From a virus: DNA of 64,000 nucleotides. A model generated the notes under the pieces. The model was not told the DNA's origin. It worked only from the letters and a program-made list of their open reading frames with translations, and searched no databases. Below are positions 33,728 through 41,878 of the stretch, piece by piece (the first letter of the stretch is position 1; every line of letters begins with the position of its first letter). A program made the position numbers and the translations under genes. The stretch covers positions 1 to 64,000 of IMG/VR virus record IMGVR_UViG_3300034110_001237. One strand, written 5' to 3'.

Positions 33728-34564
33728 TTAAATCATTGCCATGTCAATAAACTCAAGATCACGTTTATCAAAATAGCCATTCACAAGAAAATCTTCTATT
33801 AATAAGTTTGGTTTTATTTCTTTTATCAAATCATTTGGAATATACTTATTTTTATAATAACAGTGAACTTCAAGTGGACGATTGTCAAGGTCAGACACTA
33901 CAATAGCAGGTACCAGTTTTTCAGTGTCTGGGTTTTTTATTATATCTACGAATAGACTCAGTTCATTGTAGTAATGACGTTCCATGTAACTCTGTTTTGT
34001 TTGGTGATTAAACACATTGTTACTATCGAGAGTATCTGAACTTTTTAGCTCAATTACACTGGGTTTTGACGTATCGTAGTAATAAACTAATTGGTCACCT
34101 ACGGTTTTAAAGAATTTTTTTCTGTTTGAAAAAAGCTTTTCGGAAACTTTTAAAAATTGGAGATGAATTATCATATCTTCATGAGCAGCGGAATTTTTCA
34201 ACAGAGCAAGAAGTGTGCCTTTATCTTCGCTTACGGTTATAAAATCATTGCTATACAAAAATTGTTTAAACTGATCAATGTTAACATCCATGATATATTC
34301 ACATTTCTTTTTATTCTTTGGATAGCTATTAAACCTAGGAAAAGAATCAATCCACGAATCAAATAGAGACATATTCATTGTTTGAAGAGGTGGCATATTT
34401 AAGATAGGTAATGAGAATGTCGATTTACTTCGAGGTTGCACCACATTTTGATTTAAGCTGGGTTTTGGATTATTCCAAAATTGTGAAGGTGCCGGTGCAT
34501 TTAATAAAAGATCGTCCACATCCCAATAAAACCCTTCATGTATTATGATTTCGTGTTTTGACAT
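33728..34564 (-). CDS. Tag-family protein, leftward pair member 1, 278 aa
   Basis: Tandem paralogue of 32847-33713. Ends RDLEFIDMAMI. ATG at 34564 with GGAG upstream; the in-frame TTG at 34576 overlaps the site. Begins MSKHEIIIHEGFYWDVDDLL; the partner begins MSTKPKHKVNIYPDY. Confidence 0.8.
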   Translation of the reverse strand: MSKHEIIIHEGFYWDVDDLLLNAPAPSQFWNNPKPSLNQNVVQPRSKSTFSLPILNMPPLQTMNMSLFDSWIDSFPRFNSYPKNKKKCEYIMDVNIDQFKQFLYSNDFITVSEDKGTLLALLKNSAAHEDMIIHLQFLKVSEKLFSNRKKFFKTVGDQLVYYYDTSKPSVIELKSSDTLDSNNVFNHQTKQSYMERHYYNELSLFVDIIKNPDTEKLVPAIVVSDLDNRPLEVHCYYKNKYIPNDLIKEIKPNLLIEDFLVNGYFDKRDLEFIDMAMI

Positions 34565-34658
34565 AATTTTCTCCAAAGACCTTATACCTTATCATATTTT
34601 TTACTAAAAATCCATGATTTTATTGTATTTTTTATTTATTAAATAACTAAAAAAAATG

Positions 34659-34687
34659 TTGCCATTTTCAAAAAACATTGATAAAAT
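34659..34687 (+). promoter_or_regulatory. Sigma70-type promoter for a candidate RNA gene
   Basis: TTGCCA (34659-34664), 17-nt spacer, TGA-TAAAAT (34682-34687). The -35 and spacer match those of the ncRNA promoter at 48136. No protein start follows for about 250 nt. Confidence 0.6.
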
Positions 34688-34693
34688 ACAAAC

Positions 34694-34842
34694 ACTTAAA
34701 CAAAAGCAGCAAATATAGGGTTGAAAACACCAAAGGTCATAAACGCTAGTCGCCACAAACCATCTTGTAGGCAAGCGATTCAGTAGAATACTTTATGACA
34801 TCTTAACTATTTATTAACGTGATATTGGAGTATTTTGAGATG
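34694..34842 (+). ncRNA. Candidate structured RNA with three-way junction
   Basis: A closing stem GTCATAAA (34736-34743)/TTTATGAC (34792-34799) encloses two hairpins. The first is CGCT/AGCG with inner GCC/GGC and ACAA/TTGT (34744-34777); the second is ATTC/GAAT with loop AGTA (34778-34789). Another pairing, CATCTTAA (34799-34806)/TTGAGATG (34835-34842), may close the transcript. Neither strand has a credible gene here, and a promoter sits at the right distance. It could instead be a long leader of the 39-aa gene at 34935, though that gene has its own TTGACA promoter. Confidence 0.5.
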
Positions 34843-34860
34843 TAAATTTTAAAAATAATA

Positions 34861-34889
34861 TTGACAAAAAGACAAAATAGAGATAAAAT
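34861..34889 (+). promoter_or_regulatory. Strong sigma70-type promoter
   Basis: Perfect TTGACA (34861-34866), 17-nt spacer, TAAAAT (34884-34889). Confidence 0.75.
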
Positions 34890-34934
34890 TAACCCGCAAC
34901 AAAATAAACTTTAACAGAATTGGAGATCTACAAC

Positions 34935-35054
34935 ATGGCACAAAGCGAAAAAGTAAAACGTGAAATTGAACTGGCTTACCGTAAACGTGAGTCTGAAATC
35001 GAAGCTCAAATCGAACGTGAGTGGACACGTCATGAGAAAAAAAATCGCAAGTAA
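34935..35054 (+). CDS. Small charged helical protein, 39 aa
   Basis: Short gene with a strong promoter, TTGGAG about 10 nt before the ATG and a strong terminator, so very likely real. The product is a single highly charged helix (for example REIELAYRKRESEIEAQIE) with alternating Glu and Lys/Arg and no Cys or Gly. Possibly an inhibitor or adaptor peptide; function unknown. Confidence 0.75.
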   Translation: MAQSEKVKREIELAYRKRESEIEAQIEREWTRHEKKNRK

Positions 35055-35075
35055 GTCTTGATTGAGACATCAAAA

Positions 35076-35097
35076 AAAGCCCCTTCTGGGGCTTTTT
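35076..35097. terminator. Bidirectional terminator
   Basis: AAAGCCCC/GGGGCTTT, TTCT loop, A-run and T-run on the two sides. Confidence 0.9.
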
Positions 35098-35118
35098 CTT
35101 TATTTCTATTTTTTTCTA

Positions 35119-35541
35119 TTACCCTTTGCTACTTAAGTCTGTTATCAACTCATAACGTCCTTCATTTAATGCTTTTTTGTATGTTTCTAAAATTTCTTTT
35201 TCTAATTCTTGTCTTTTCATTTTGCCTATTTTAAGAACGCTTAACAACTCTTTGACATGAATGGTGTAGAAGTCTTGTTTTTTTAGTCCATTTACCACAT
35301 AATTTTTAATTTCATTATCTCTTAACATTTTTATTTCTTTTTTCTTTTCTTCCACTATCTTCTTATATTTTCTCATAGCTATCTTACGACTTACAGCACT
35401 GCTAAATATTGCTAAAATAAACAGCACCACAAATAAAGCAATAGCTTCTGGCATCTTTTCTGGTGCTGCATGATAAACAGTGGTAAAAGCCATACAAACC
35501 ACCATTACAATCATCGTGATTGCCACTACTAAATGAAACAT
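35119..35541 (-). CDS. Two-helix membrane protein with coiled tail, 140 aa
   Basis: Membrane helices at about residues 3-23 and 32-50, then a long Lys/Glu-rich helix (MRKYKKIVEEKKKEIKML). Architecture like the 31215 product (two helices then charged tail), without clear sequence identity. AGGAG before the ATG. Confidence 0.78.
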   Translation of the reverse strand: MFHLVVAITMIVMVVCMAFTTVYHAAPEKMPEAIALFVVLFILAIFSSAVSRKIAMRKYKKIVEEKKKEIKMLRDNEIKNYVVNGLKKQDFYTIHVKELLSVLKIGKMKRQELEKEILETYKKALNEGRYELITDLSSKG

Positions 35542-35679
35542 ATAAATCTCCTTTAAAATTGTCTATTTAAAAGACTATCACTCAAAATTTATATTTCAAA
35601 TTTTATTTATTATATTATAGTAATTTTTATACAATCATCATTTAAAAACCATTTAATATATTCAACTATTTTAAAATTA

Positions 35680-35688
35680 TGATATACT
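35680..35688 (+). promoter_or_regulatory. Extended -10 promoter
   Basis: TGA-TATACT (35683-35688) with a leader of about 20 nt before 35714. Confidence 0.4.
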
Positions 35689-35713
35689 GTTAAAAACAAT
35701 AACAGATTTTATA

Positions 35714-37189
35714 ATGAATCGCTTTCATAAACTTCAAAATATAAAAGAAACGTTCGATGATAAACTATACCAGACAGATGACTTTAAAATCACAAAGGGG
35801 TTACTGTATAATTTTGGAGCTTACATTGAAGCAAATAAAGGTATTTTGTATGATTTGTTAGGTGCTTCTCTATTCAATATGGCTACTAATTCCATGCCGG
35901 TAAATAACGCTGTTACAACACCCGCTTTTAATAATCCTGTTGTCATTTCACAAATGAAAAACAAGCTTGACTCTAATTTGATTAATAGCCGTGGCATGGA
36001 TGTTTATTCTAAGATAGAAGAATTCAAAAAAAATTCACAATTAGGCAATACCATTCAAAATCATCGCTATGCTGGTCAAGTAATACACAAGTTAAATGCT
36101 GATTCAATTAAAGATTTGAAAAATGGAGCAGAAGGTTCTGTTAAAATTTTCGAGAACCCTTTCTGGAAAGGTAACGTGGTTGAGATAGAATCATCTAATT
36201 ATTACATGAATAAATTTGTATTTTCCAATTACTATCTGATTAATGACATCAAAGTTAATACTGACAACTCACTCTTGTTAACCGATAATAGTGAGCAAAA
36301 ATTATATTACAACCATCAAGATGTTAATGAATTTGCACGTTACAGTGACACAAAAAACATAGAATTGATGACTAAATATATCGTTTATCATGAAGCAGCA
36401 CATGGAGCTTTTAGACAAGCCTATACATTAGGACGTGATTCTAATGTGTTAAAAAATGAAGTTCATTCTGATATATCTTCATTGACCATGATAGGTGTTG
36501 AATCTAAAAGTTTAGCCGAATTCAATGAAGCCGTTGATATGATCATGCAAATGCGAGTTAAATCTTTGAAAGACGGTGATTATGGTCACAACGACTCTTA
36601 TGCCATCAGCGAACTGAAGAAAGTTATTAATGACAATCCTGATTTGTTAAAAATGAAAGTAGAAGACATTTCAGAGTTTTCTTATATTTTAACAGATACA
36701 TTGTTTAAAGAAAACGTTAAAAAAAATAATGCTGACTTACTTGAAAAAATGGGTATAAATCTTGATCAAAAAAGTATTTTCAATGATTTAAAAGCGTACA
36801 GAAATTTAGATCTGTATGATTCTGTTGGTGTTAAAATCACAAGTCAGTATATGTTTAAAACGTCAGAAATGATCAAAGAAGGAATGGACTCTAGAATAGA
36901 TAAATTTGCCGAAAGAATTGCAAAAACTCTTGACAATCAAATGCAATTTGATACAACAAGCACCTTAATGTTCAGAGAAAATGGTGGTAATGTGGCTAAA
37001 ACTACTCAGGCTATCCATGATAGGGTTGAAAAGAATCCAATCATCTCTAAAAGCGTTATTGATCCTATTAAACAAAAAGTTCATATAGATGGTTTAGAAT
37101 ATGACTTATCAAAGGTCAATGACATTCGATTGAATCAGATTGCAAAAGAGTCTCAAGCGTATGTCAATAAACACAACTACAAAATTTAA
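35714..37189 (+). CDS. Putative zinc metallopeptidase (zincin motif), 491 aa
   Basis: YHEAAHGAF at residues 225-233 is an HExxH motif (H226, E227, H230), and NEVHSD at 248-253 supplies a downstream Glu or Asp as third ligand, about 19-23 residues later as in gluzincins. The rest is mostly helical and unrecognised. No signal peptide, so it acts in the cytoplasm or is delivered with the particle. No visible Shine-Dalgarno and a very short leader, like the large protein at 23058. The substrate is unknown, and activity is inferred from the motif alone. Confidence 0.75.
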   Translation: MNRFHKLQNIKETFDDKLYQTDDFKITKGLLYNFGAYIEANKGILYDLLGASLFNMATNSMPVNNAVTTPAFNNPVVISQMKNKLDSNLINSRGMDVYSKIEEFKKNSQLGNTIQNHRYAGQVIHKLNADSIKDLKNGAEGSVKIFENPFWKGNVVEIESSNYYMNKFVFSNYYLINDIKVNTDNSLLLTDNSEQKLYYNHQDVNEFARYSDTKNIELMTKYIVYHEAAHGAFRQAYTLGRDSNVLKNEVHSDISSLTMIGVESKSLAEFNEAVDMIMQMRVKSLKDGDYGHNDSYAISELKKVINDNPDLLKMKVEDISEFSYILTDTLFKENVKKNNADLLEKMGINLDQKSIFNDLKAYRNLDLYDSVGVKITSQYMFKTSEMIKEGMDSRIDKFAERIAKTLDNQMQFDTTSTLMFRENGGNVAKTTQAIHDRVEKNPIISKSVIDPIKQKVHIDGLEYDLSKVNDIRLNQIAKESQAYVNKHNYKI

Positions 37190-37190
37190 T

Positions 37191-37210
37191 AAGACACTTC
37201 GGTGTTTTTT
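37191..37210 (+). terminator. Rho-independent terminator
   Basis: AAGACAC/GTGTTTT, TTCG loop. Confidence 0.8.
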
Positions 37211-37231
37211 CTCGTAATCGAATTATTCTTC

Positions 37232-37260
37232 TTGTTTGAATACTCTATCAATGCTATAAT
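37232..37260 (+). promoter_or_regulatory. Sigma70-type promoter, extended -10
   Basis: TTGTTT (37232-37237), 17-nt spacer, TGC-TATAAT (37255-37260). Confidence 0.65.
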
Positions 37261-37289
37261 TTAGTCTCTTAAACAGTGGAGTTAGTGAC

Positions 37290-37520
37290 ATGACAATTAA
37301 ATTGAAAGACGAAGTAGTTATGAAAGCGGCTGTCATTAAACGCACCAACCATTCAGCATTCGCTAAAAACTTTAAAGGTATTGTTGTTAATATTGTTGGA
37401 AAGACTGCTGATGTTCAAACCAGTGCAGGTGTTCGTTCTATTCCCACTGCAAACCTTACAGCCATTCGCAGTGTGTATGACGCCAGAACTGAACAGACAG
37501 CTTGCATTATTATTGATTAA
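37290..37520 (+). CDS. Hypothetical small barrel-like protein, 76 aa
   Basis: Beta-rich with KNFKGIVVNIVGKTADVQTS, a spacing that resembles SH3/KOW-type barrels. GGAG upstream of the ATG. The 3' end overlaps the convergent lipoprotein gene by 4 bases and no terminator separates them. Confidence 0.7.
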   Translation: MTIKLKDEVVMKAAVIKRTNHSAFAKNFKGIVVNIVGKTADVQTSAGVRSIPTANLTAIRSVYDARTEQTACIIID

Positions 37521-38083
37521 TGTTCTTGAATATACAACATAGGCTTGCCAGACCATACATCTTTGTTTGATAGCATACGAACAATCATATAGGCTTCTGG
37601 TTGGTCGTAGTTTTCAAATTTTCTGGTCGTGTATTCCGTTTTTGTTTTGCCATCTAGATTGAATTCGAACGATGCCAACTTGAACCCTTTCTTAACAGCA
37701 AGCCTTTCAATAGCTTTTGATATTTCAATCTTAGTGAAAGTTTTTGAATCTAGATTGTAGTTATTGTCATCTGCTGGTTTTTCTACAAGACATGTCATTA
37801 ACTTAGGTTTTTGATTAATAACTCTTGAAATACATATGGTTTCATAGTTGTCAGTGCTTTGTCTATCCCGCATACTAAATGATGACCCAGAAACGCTGGT
37901 CATAAATCCAATACTTTCCGATTTTTTATTGGCCGGTATTATAATCATTTCAGCACCACTGTCCAATGTCGTTATTTTGTATTCAGGATTAGAAGATTTT
38001 TCAACAGCTTTTTCTTGTTGATGAGAACACGCTGACGTTAGCAATATTAAAAACATCACCCCAAGCATTTTTTTTATGTTCAT
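37517..38083 (-). CDS. Predicted lipoprotein, 188 aa
   Basis: Typical type II signal: MNIKKMLGVMFLILLTSACS with lipobox TSAC, cleavage before C19. The mature part is soluble and contains IPANKKSESIGFM and FSMRDRQSTDNYETICISRV. Anchored in a membrane of the host envelope; could act in superinfection exclusion, which is inference. GAGG before the ATG. Confidence 0.8.
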   Translation of the reverse strand: MNIKKMLGVMFLILLTSACSHQQEKAVEKSSNPEYKITTLDSGAEMIIIPANKKSESIGFMTSVSGSSFSMRDRQSTDNYETICISRVINQKPKLMTCLVEKPADDNNYNLDSKTFTKIEISKAIERLAVKKGFKLASFEFNLDGKTKTEYTTRKFENYDQPEAYMIVRMLSNKDVWSGKPMLYIQEH

Positions 38084-38155
38084 TAATTTAACCCTCTTAT
38101 ACTATATTTTGCCATATATCCTATCACTTATTACTGTTAAGTCAATGAAAATCTA

Positions 38156-38184
38156 TTGATGTGGCATAGAAAATATGCTATAAT
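38156..38184 (+). promoter_or_regulatory. Sigma70-type promoter, extended -10
   Basis: TTGATG (38156-38161), 17-nt spacer, TGC-TATAAT (38179-38184). Confidence 0.7.
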
Positions 38185-38216
38185 TTTCAATCGAAACTTT
38201 AATTTGAGTATTGTGA

Positions 38217-38714
38217 ATGACAATGGATATAATGAACGGAAAAAATACAAAATTTAATCGCTTGCTGTTTGGTGAATGCAATGTATTGATATTGAGTAAC
38301 AAACACATGCAAGTTCATAAGGATGTGTATCCATTGCTTCATGAAGCATTTACCATGTTCACGCCAACAAAAGAAATCATTCAAAAAACAGTGATTAAAT
38401 TTGATAGAATTATAGGCTCCACTATTTGTGTTGAAACAACTCCAGAAGATGAAATCGTGTATGCAAAGAGGAAGGGACGTAAATGGGCGTCTAGAATGGT
38501 CAAAAATAGAACTCCTATGCCATCAGATAAACTAACCATTGTTGTGAAACGATGCAAAAATAACATTTATCGCTTGCTGACAGCTTATGTTGGTGGTCAA
38601 TCTGAAAGAGAACCCGATGATATTAATATTCGTTCTGATGAAGAATATGATCGTTGTGTTTATTTCTGGTCAAATCATGCTTTGGTGTACATCGAACAAG
38701 ACATTGCTCATTAA
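38217..38714 (+). CDS. Hypothetical protein, 165 aa
   Basis: Soluble, basic centre (YAKRKGRKWASRMVKNRT) followed by a KLTIVVKRCKNNIYRLL strand-helix segment. Weak ribosome site; an alternative ATG lies 6 nt downstream. Followed by a 312-base control region. Confidence 0.72.
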   Translation: MTMDIMNGKNTKFNRLLFGECNVLILSNKHMQVHKDVYPLLHEAFTMFTPTKEIIQKTVIKFDRIIGSTICVETTPEDEIVYAKRKGRKWASRMVKNRTPMPSDKLTIVVKRCKNNIYRLLTAYVGGQSEREPDDINIRSDEEYDRCVYFWSNHALVYIEQDIAH

Positions 38715-38757
38715 ATTTTTTTTCAATAATGGAAAAATATTTTAATATCCTTTTTTC

Positions 38758-39026
38758 TGTTACTTTGTGTTACGGCACGATTTTATCTTGCTAATGTGTT
38801 ACCTTGCCATAAAAAACACCAAAATAGTGTTACATGTCTGAATTGTGTAACTATATGACACATTACAGTAGTTGATTTCCCTAAAATACTTGATATAATA
38901 GGGTTACAAATTAAACATTTTCCATTCTTACACAAAAAATGTAACTATTTAATATAATTTATTGAGCTGTTGGTATAACCATAGCTCTGCTTGATTAACT
39001 AAACTAAAAAATAAAGGTGATATAAA
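38758..39026 (+). promoter_or_regulatory. Control region with repeated TGTTAC boxes and leader hairpin
   Basis: No gene in about 310 bases. TGTTAC boxes start at 38758, 38768, 38797 and 38828, that is 10, 29 and 31 bases apart (near whole helical turns); GTGTAAC follows at 38845-38851 and GGTTAC near 38902. A promoter TTGATT (38872-38877), 16-nt spacer, TGA-TATAAT (38894-38899) lies just downstream of the boxes. The leader of about 120 nt then contains a hairpin, GAGCT/AGCTC with inner TGGT/ACCA (about 38964-38987). Looks like an operator array plus a structured leader for 39027. Confidence 0.5.
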
Positions 39027-39278
39027 ATGTTCTTAAATACTATCAGTATAACTAAACAACTTTTGAAGACTGGCCGTCTTGAAATGAACTACAATGAAAA
39101 AAATTTCCGCAAGAAATATGAGCTTGGCTTCTGGGAAGTTTATCAAGATGTTCATACTGTCTCAAAAAACATTGTCAGTGGGCCATACAGAGTATTCCGT
39201 CCTATCTACAAAACTGGTAATCTTGATAAGTTGAATTCAAAACTGGCTAAATTGACTGCACAGTCATCACTCTATTAA
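39027..39278 (+). CDS. Hypothetical protein, 83 aa
   Basis: Basic and aromatic (NYNEKNFRKKYELGFWEVYQ), with AAAGG before the ATG. Its elaborate upstream control region suggests tightly regulated expression. Unrecognised. Confidence 0.75.
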   Translation: MFLNTISITKQLLKTGRLEMNYNEKNFRKKYELGFWEVYQDVHTVSKNIVSGPYRVFRPIYKTGNLDKLNSKLAKLTAQSSLY

Positions 39279-39316
39279 TTATCAGTTGAAATAGTAGTTG
39301 TATTTCATAATTTAAA

Positions 39317-39340
39317 AGCACCTTCTTTTAGGTGTTTTTT
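39317..39340 (+). terminator. Rho-independent terminator
   Basis: AGCACCT/AGGTGTT stem with 6-nt loop and T-run. Confidence 0.8.
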
Positions 39341-39341
39341 G

Positions 39342-39370
39342 TTGACTAAATATTGTTAAAATGATATAAT
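39342..39370 (+). promoter_or_regulatory. Strong promoter, extended -10
   Basis: TTGACT (39342-39347), 17-nt spacer, TGA-TATAAT (39365-39370). Confidence 0.8.
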
Positions 39371-39400
39371 TAAAATCCAATAATTATTAAGGGTCTAACA

Positions 39401-39607
39401 ATGTTAATCAAAGAAACTTACAAAGTGCTTGGAAATAATTGGTGGAAAGTTCCTAACGGTGAATTCGTTGTAACTACAGATACGCTTGTTGTCACCGATG
39501 TCACAGAAGAAAAAGCTATATTTAATGTTTTTCGTGATGGTGTTGTTATTGGTGAAATTCGTGTTCAACATGCTTTTGTAAATGAAGATTTTGAAAAAAT
39601 TAACTGA
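39401..39607 (+). CDS. Hypothetical protein, 68 aa
   Basis: Beta-rich (GEFVVTTDTLVVTDVTEEKA, then FRDGVVIGEIRV), probably a small barrel or sandwich. AAGGG before the ATG; strong own promoter. Unrecognised. Confidence 0.75.
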   Translation: MLIKETYKVLGNNWWKVPNGEFVVTTDTLVVTDVTEEKAIFNVFRDGVVIGEIRVQHAFVNEDFEKIN

Positions 39608-39697
39608 ATGTGCTTATTATGATGTTAGTATCTACATTGATCACTAAAAACAGCATTTACACTAATTTTAATATATAATCAACTAAATGGAGAAAAT

Positions 39698-39982
39698 ATG
39701 GACTTTATAAGCAGATCTAAAGGTTTTATTCGTTTTGCTTTTTGGGGATTTTTTTCAATGTGTTTCCTTTTTATTCAAAACTTCTTTTATCACATTTACT
39801 ACAAGGGTAAATACAAACTGCAAGAAAGCAAAATTCAGTTATTTATTTTTATTGTGTTTACGGTGGTGACATTGAATCTAGCTTGTTTGATTCATTTTTG
39901 GCGACAAGCTAAAGAAATGCTACCAAAAATCTATCGTATCAGTCAGTATCCAGCGGATAACTCAGTCGAGATTAAATTATGA
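39698..39982 (+). CDS. Two-helix membrane protein, 94 aa
   Basis: Helices at about residues 9-29 and 44-64. GGAG before the ATG; possible -10 TATAAT at 39674-39679. Overlaps the next gene by ATGA, so co-translated. Unrecognised. Confidence 0.75.
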   Translation: MDFISRSKGFIRFAFWGFFSMCFLFIQNFFYHIYYKGKYKLQESKIQLFIFIVFTVVTLNLACLIHFWRQAKEMLPKIYRISQYPADNSVEIKL

Positions 39983-40317
39983 AAATTAAATTCTTGTGGT
40001 TGAAATTTGTTTTGACATTTATGGGCTTTAATGTGGTCGCTGTTCGGTGTGTTGATTCGTCTCGGAAAGTATTGAGTTATACCTTGAACAACGATTACAA
40101 CACTCAATCTGGATCGTGTATCAATTACCCATTTCTCAGTATTTCTATTGATCAAAATGGTTTATACTCTACTCAAATTTATCAAGATACACCGATTTTT
40201 GATAACAAGGTTTACACCAATAAATCGCCATATCCATTAATTAAATTGTGGTTAAAGTCTCAACATCACTACCGTTCAACACGAAATAATAAATTTAAAT
40301 GGAGTATATTTAATTGA
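39979..40317 (+). CDS. Exported or membrane-anchored protein, 112 aa
   Basis: N-terminal hydrophobic segment (about residues 5-22) that reads as a signal or anchor, with two Cys after it (RCVDSS, SGSCIN). Begins in the stop of 39698 (ATGA). Its own stop overlaps a TTG start of the next gene, so the three genes form a coupled set. Confidence 0.7.
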   Translation: MKIKFLWLKFVLTFMGFNVVAVRCVDSSRKVLSYTLNNDYNTQSGSCINYPFLSISIDQNGLYSTQIYQDTPIFDNKVYTNKSPYPLIKLWLKSQHHYRSTRNNKFKWSIFN

Positions 40318-40718
40318 ACTATTCTCATGCAACAATTATGAATTCTAAAATCTTAGAACCTTATCATCATCATAATGAACGACTTTTTAATAAGTTGCGG
40401 GAAGCACACGACTATGCTCCACAAGTCGCACAACAGATGGCTTATCAGGCATTGCTGGTTGATGATGGGGCTTTTGCTTCGTTGTTTAAAAAAATCACCG
40501 CCTTTGTATTGCAAAATCCTTATGAACCTTTGACATTAATCGAATATTCTGTCTTGGATAGAGCCGTTGATTTTTATAAAAAAGGAATTGAAGAAACCAA
40601 AACAGATTTGGCCGCTCATATGGTCACATCTGATGTGATTAATGCCTATGTTGAAAGTCAGCAATCAACAGTGATACTTGCCAACAAAATATTGAATAGA
40701 ATGCTTAAAATTGTGTAA
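40314..40718 (+). CDS. Hypothetical helical protein with TTG start, 134 aa
   Basis: TTG at 40314 is preferred: GGAG lies 9 nt upstream and the codon overlaps the previous stop (TTGA). The first in-frame ATG (40338) has no binding site. Helical, with HHHNERLFNKLREAHDYAP near the N-terminus. Its last 14 bases overlap the convergent gene 40705-41148. Confidence 0.7.
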   Translation: MNYSHATIMNSKILEPYHHHNERLFNKLREAHDYAPQVAQQMAYQALLVDDGAFASLFKKITAFVLQNPYEPLTLIEYSVLDRAVDFYKKGIEETKTDLAAHMVTSDVINAYVESQQSTVILANKILNRMLKIV

Positions 40719-41148
40719 TTTCAAGCGTTATTTTTTCTTTTTCAACGTCTTTGAATAGTTGGTTAAAATCAAATAATATTTTGGTAATGTCCAATACCTT
40801 GTATGTCTTTTTAATTTCCATTTTCTCGTAACATGATAAGTTCATACGAGGATTTGGATGTGTCTTGTTGCTATCAATAATAAATACATCGCCATAGTGT
40901 TTTTTACCTTTATAAATTTCATTAATGTGTGAACGTCCAGTAATAACATGGTAGGTATCGTTTTCTTTGTAAATGTATATTCCAAAATAATGAATCAATT
41001 CTAAATCTGAATGCATTTCTATTCTGGATAAGTCTAGTATCTTTTCATAATAGTTTAATTTAAGTTGTATATATAGTTCATGGACACTTTTGTCATTCTC
41101 TGTATCTATGTTCGTTGTTAACTTTGAAACTCTTGGTGTTACTTTCAT
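40705..41148 (-). CDS. Hypothetical protein, 147 aa
   Basis: Soluble, beta-rich (YHVITGRSHINEIYKGKKHY in the centre). Ends LEITQF, which may be a decayed form of the (D/E)-M-x-x-hydrophobic tail. Weak ribosome site; convergent overlap with 40314-40718 and no terminator between. Confidence 0.72.
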   Translation of the reverse strand: MKVTPRVSKLTTNIDTENDKSVHELYIQLKLNYYEKILDLSRIEMHSDLELIHYFGIYIYKENDTYHVITGRSHINEIYKGKKHYGDVFIIDSNKTHPNPRMNLSCYEKMEIKKTYKVLDITKILFDFNQLFKDVEKEKITLEITQF

Positions 41149-41224
41149 GTTTAACCTATTTATTTATTAATCTTTTAACGGTACCACTATTTTCTACTAT
41201 GTAAACAGTCTAGTGGATAATGAT

Positions 41225-41253
41225 TGATAATAATCTCTTTTTGATGTATAATA
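41225..41253 (+). promoter_or_regulatory. Sigma70-type promoter
   Basis: TTGATA (41225-41230), 17-nt spacer, TATAAT (41248-41253). Confidence 0.7.
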
Positions 41254-41302
41254 AACTAAATGTTTTATCAAGATTATTCTCATAAAAATTGTGGAGATTA
41301 AA

Positions 41303-41788
41303 ATGACTTTGAGTAAAAAAGAAATAGCAATTCAAGTAATCAATGAATCCTTTGAAGCCAGTTTAACCAATAAAGAAGCTGATTTTGCATGGGAACTTTT
41401 TTGGAAATTTGGGGTATTCAGTAAACTATCTGATTACAATTTAAACCTGATGAGAAATGCCCTTGCCGAAAAACGTAAGGACTTTGATAAGATTGAACTG
41501 TTGGATGAAAAAGATCCTGCGATTGTTGAAGCCATCAAAGAACGCAAAAAAGCTTTGAACAAACAGCATGGCATTAAACGTATTAAGTTTGCCGTTTATC
41601 GTGAACAAGTGGTCGAATTCTTCAAAGAAAAACGTAACATCGATTTTAATTCGTTGGACGAAACTGCAGCACAAAAACTGTTGCAATATGAAGACATCAT
41701 GAGCAATGATTCGCCTATTTATGATTTCTTGAACGTAACCCATATGCAGTTTAAATACCTCTATCAACACGGTTCTGTTTATAAGTAA
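41303..41788 (+). CDS. Hypothetical helical protein, 161 aa
   Basis: ATG at 41303 with GGAG about 8 nt upstream; the in-frame GTG at 41291 overlaps that site. Almost wholly helical and highly charged (LAEKRKDFDKIELLDEKD, EAIKERKKALNKQHGIKR). No known motif. Confidence 0.75.
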   Translation: MTLSKKEIAIQVINESFEASLTNKEADFAWELFWKFGVFSKLSDYNLNLMRNALAEKRKDFDKIELLDEKDPAIVEAIKERKKALNKQHGIKRIKFAVYREQVVEFFKEKRNIDFNSLDETAAQKLLQYEDIMSNDSPIYDFLNVTHMQFKYLYQHGSVYK

Positions 41789-41878
41789 GCAGATATCTCT
41801 GTTGTCTTTTGTTGATAACTTATTGACTTCATGCTTTAATGCCTTAGACTTTATTTATTAACAATAGACGGCGGTTTG

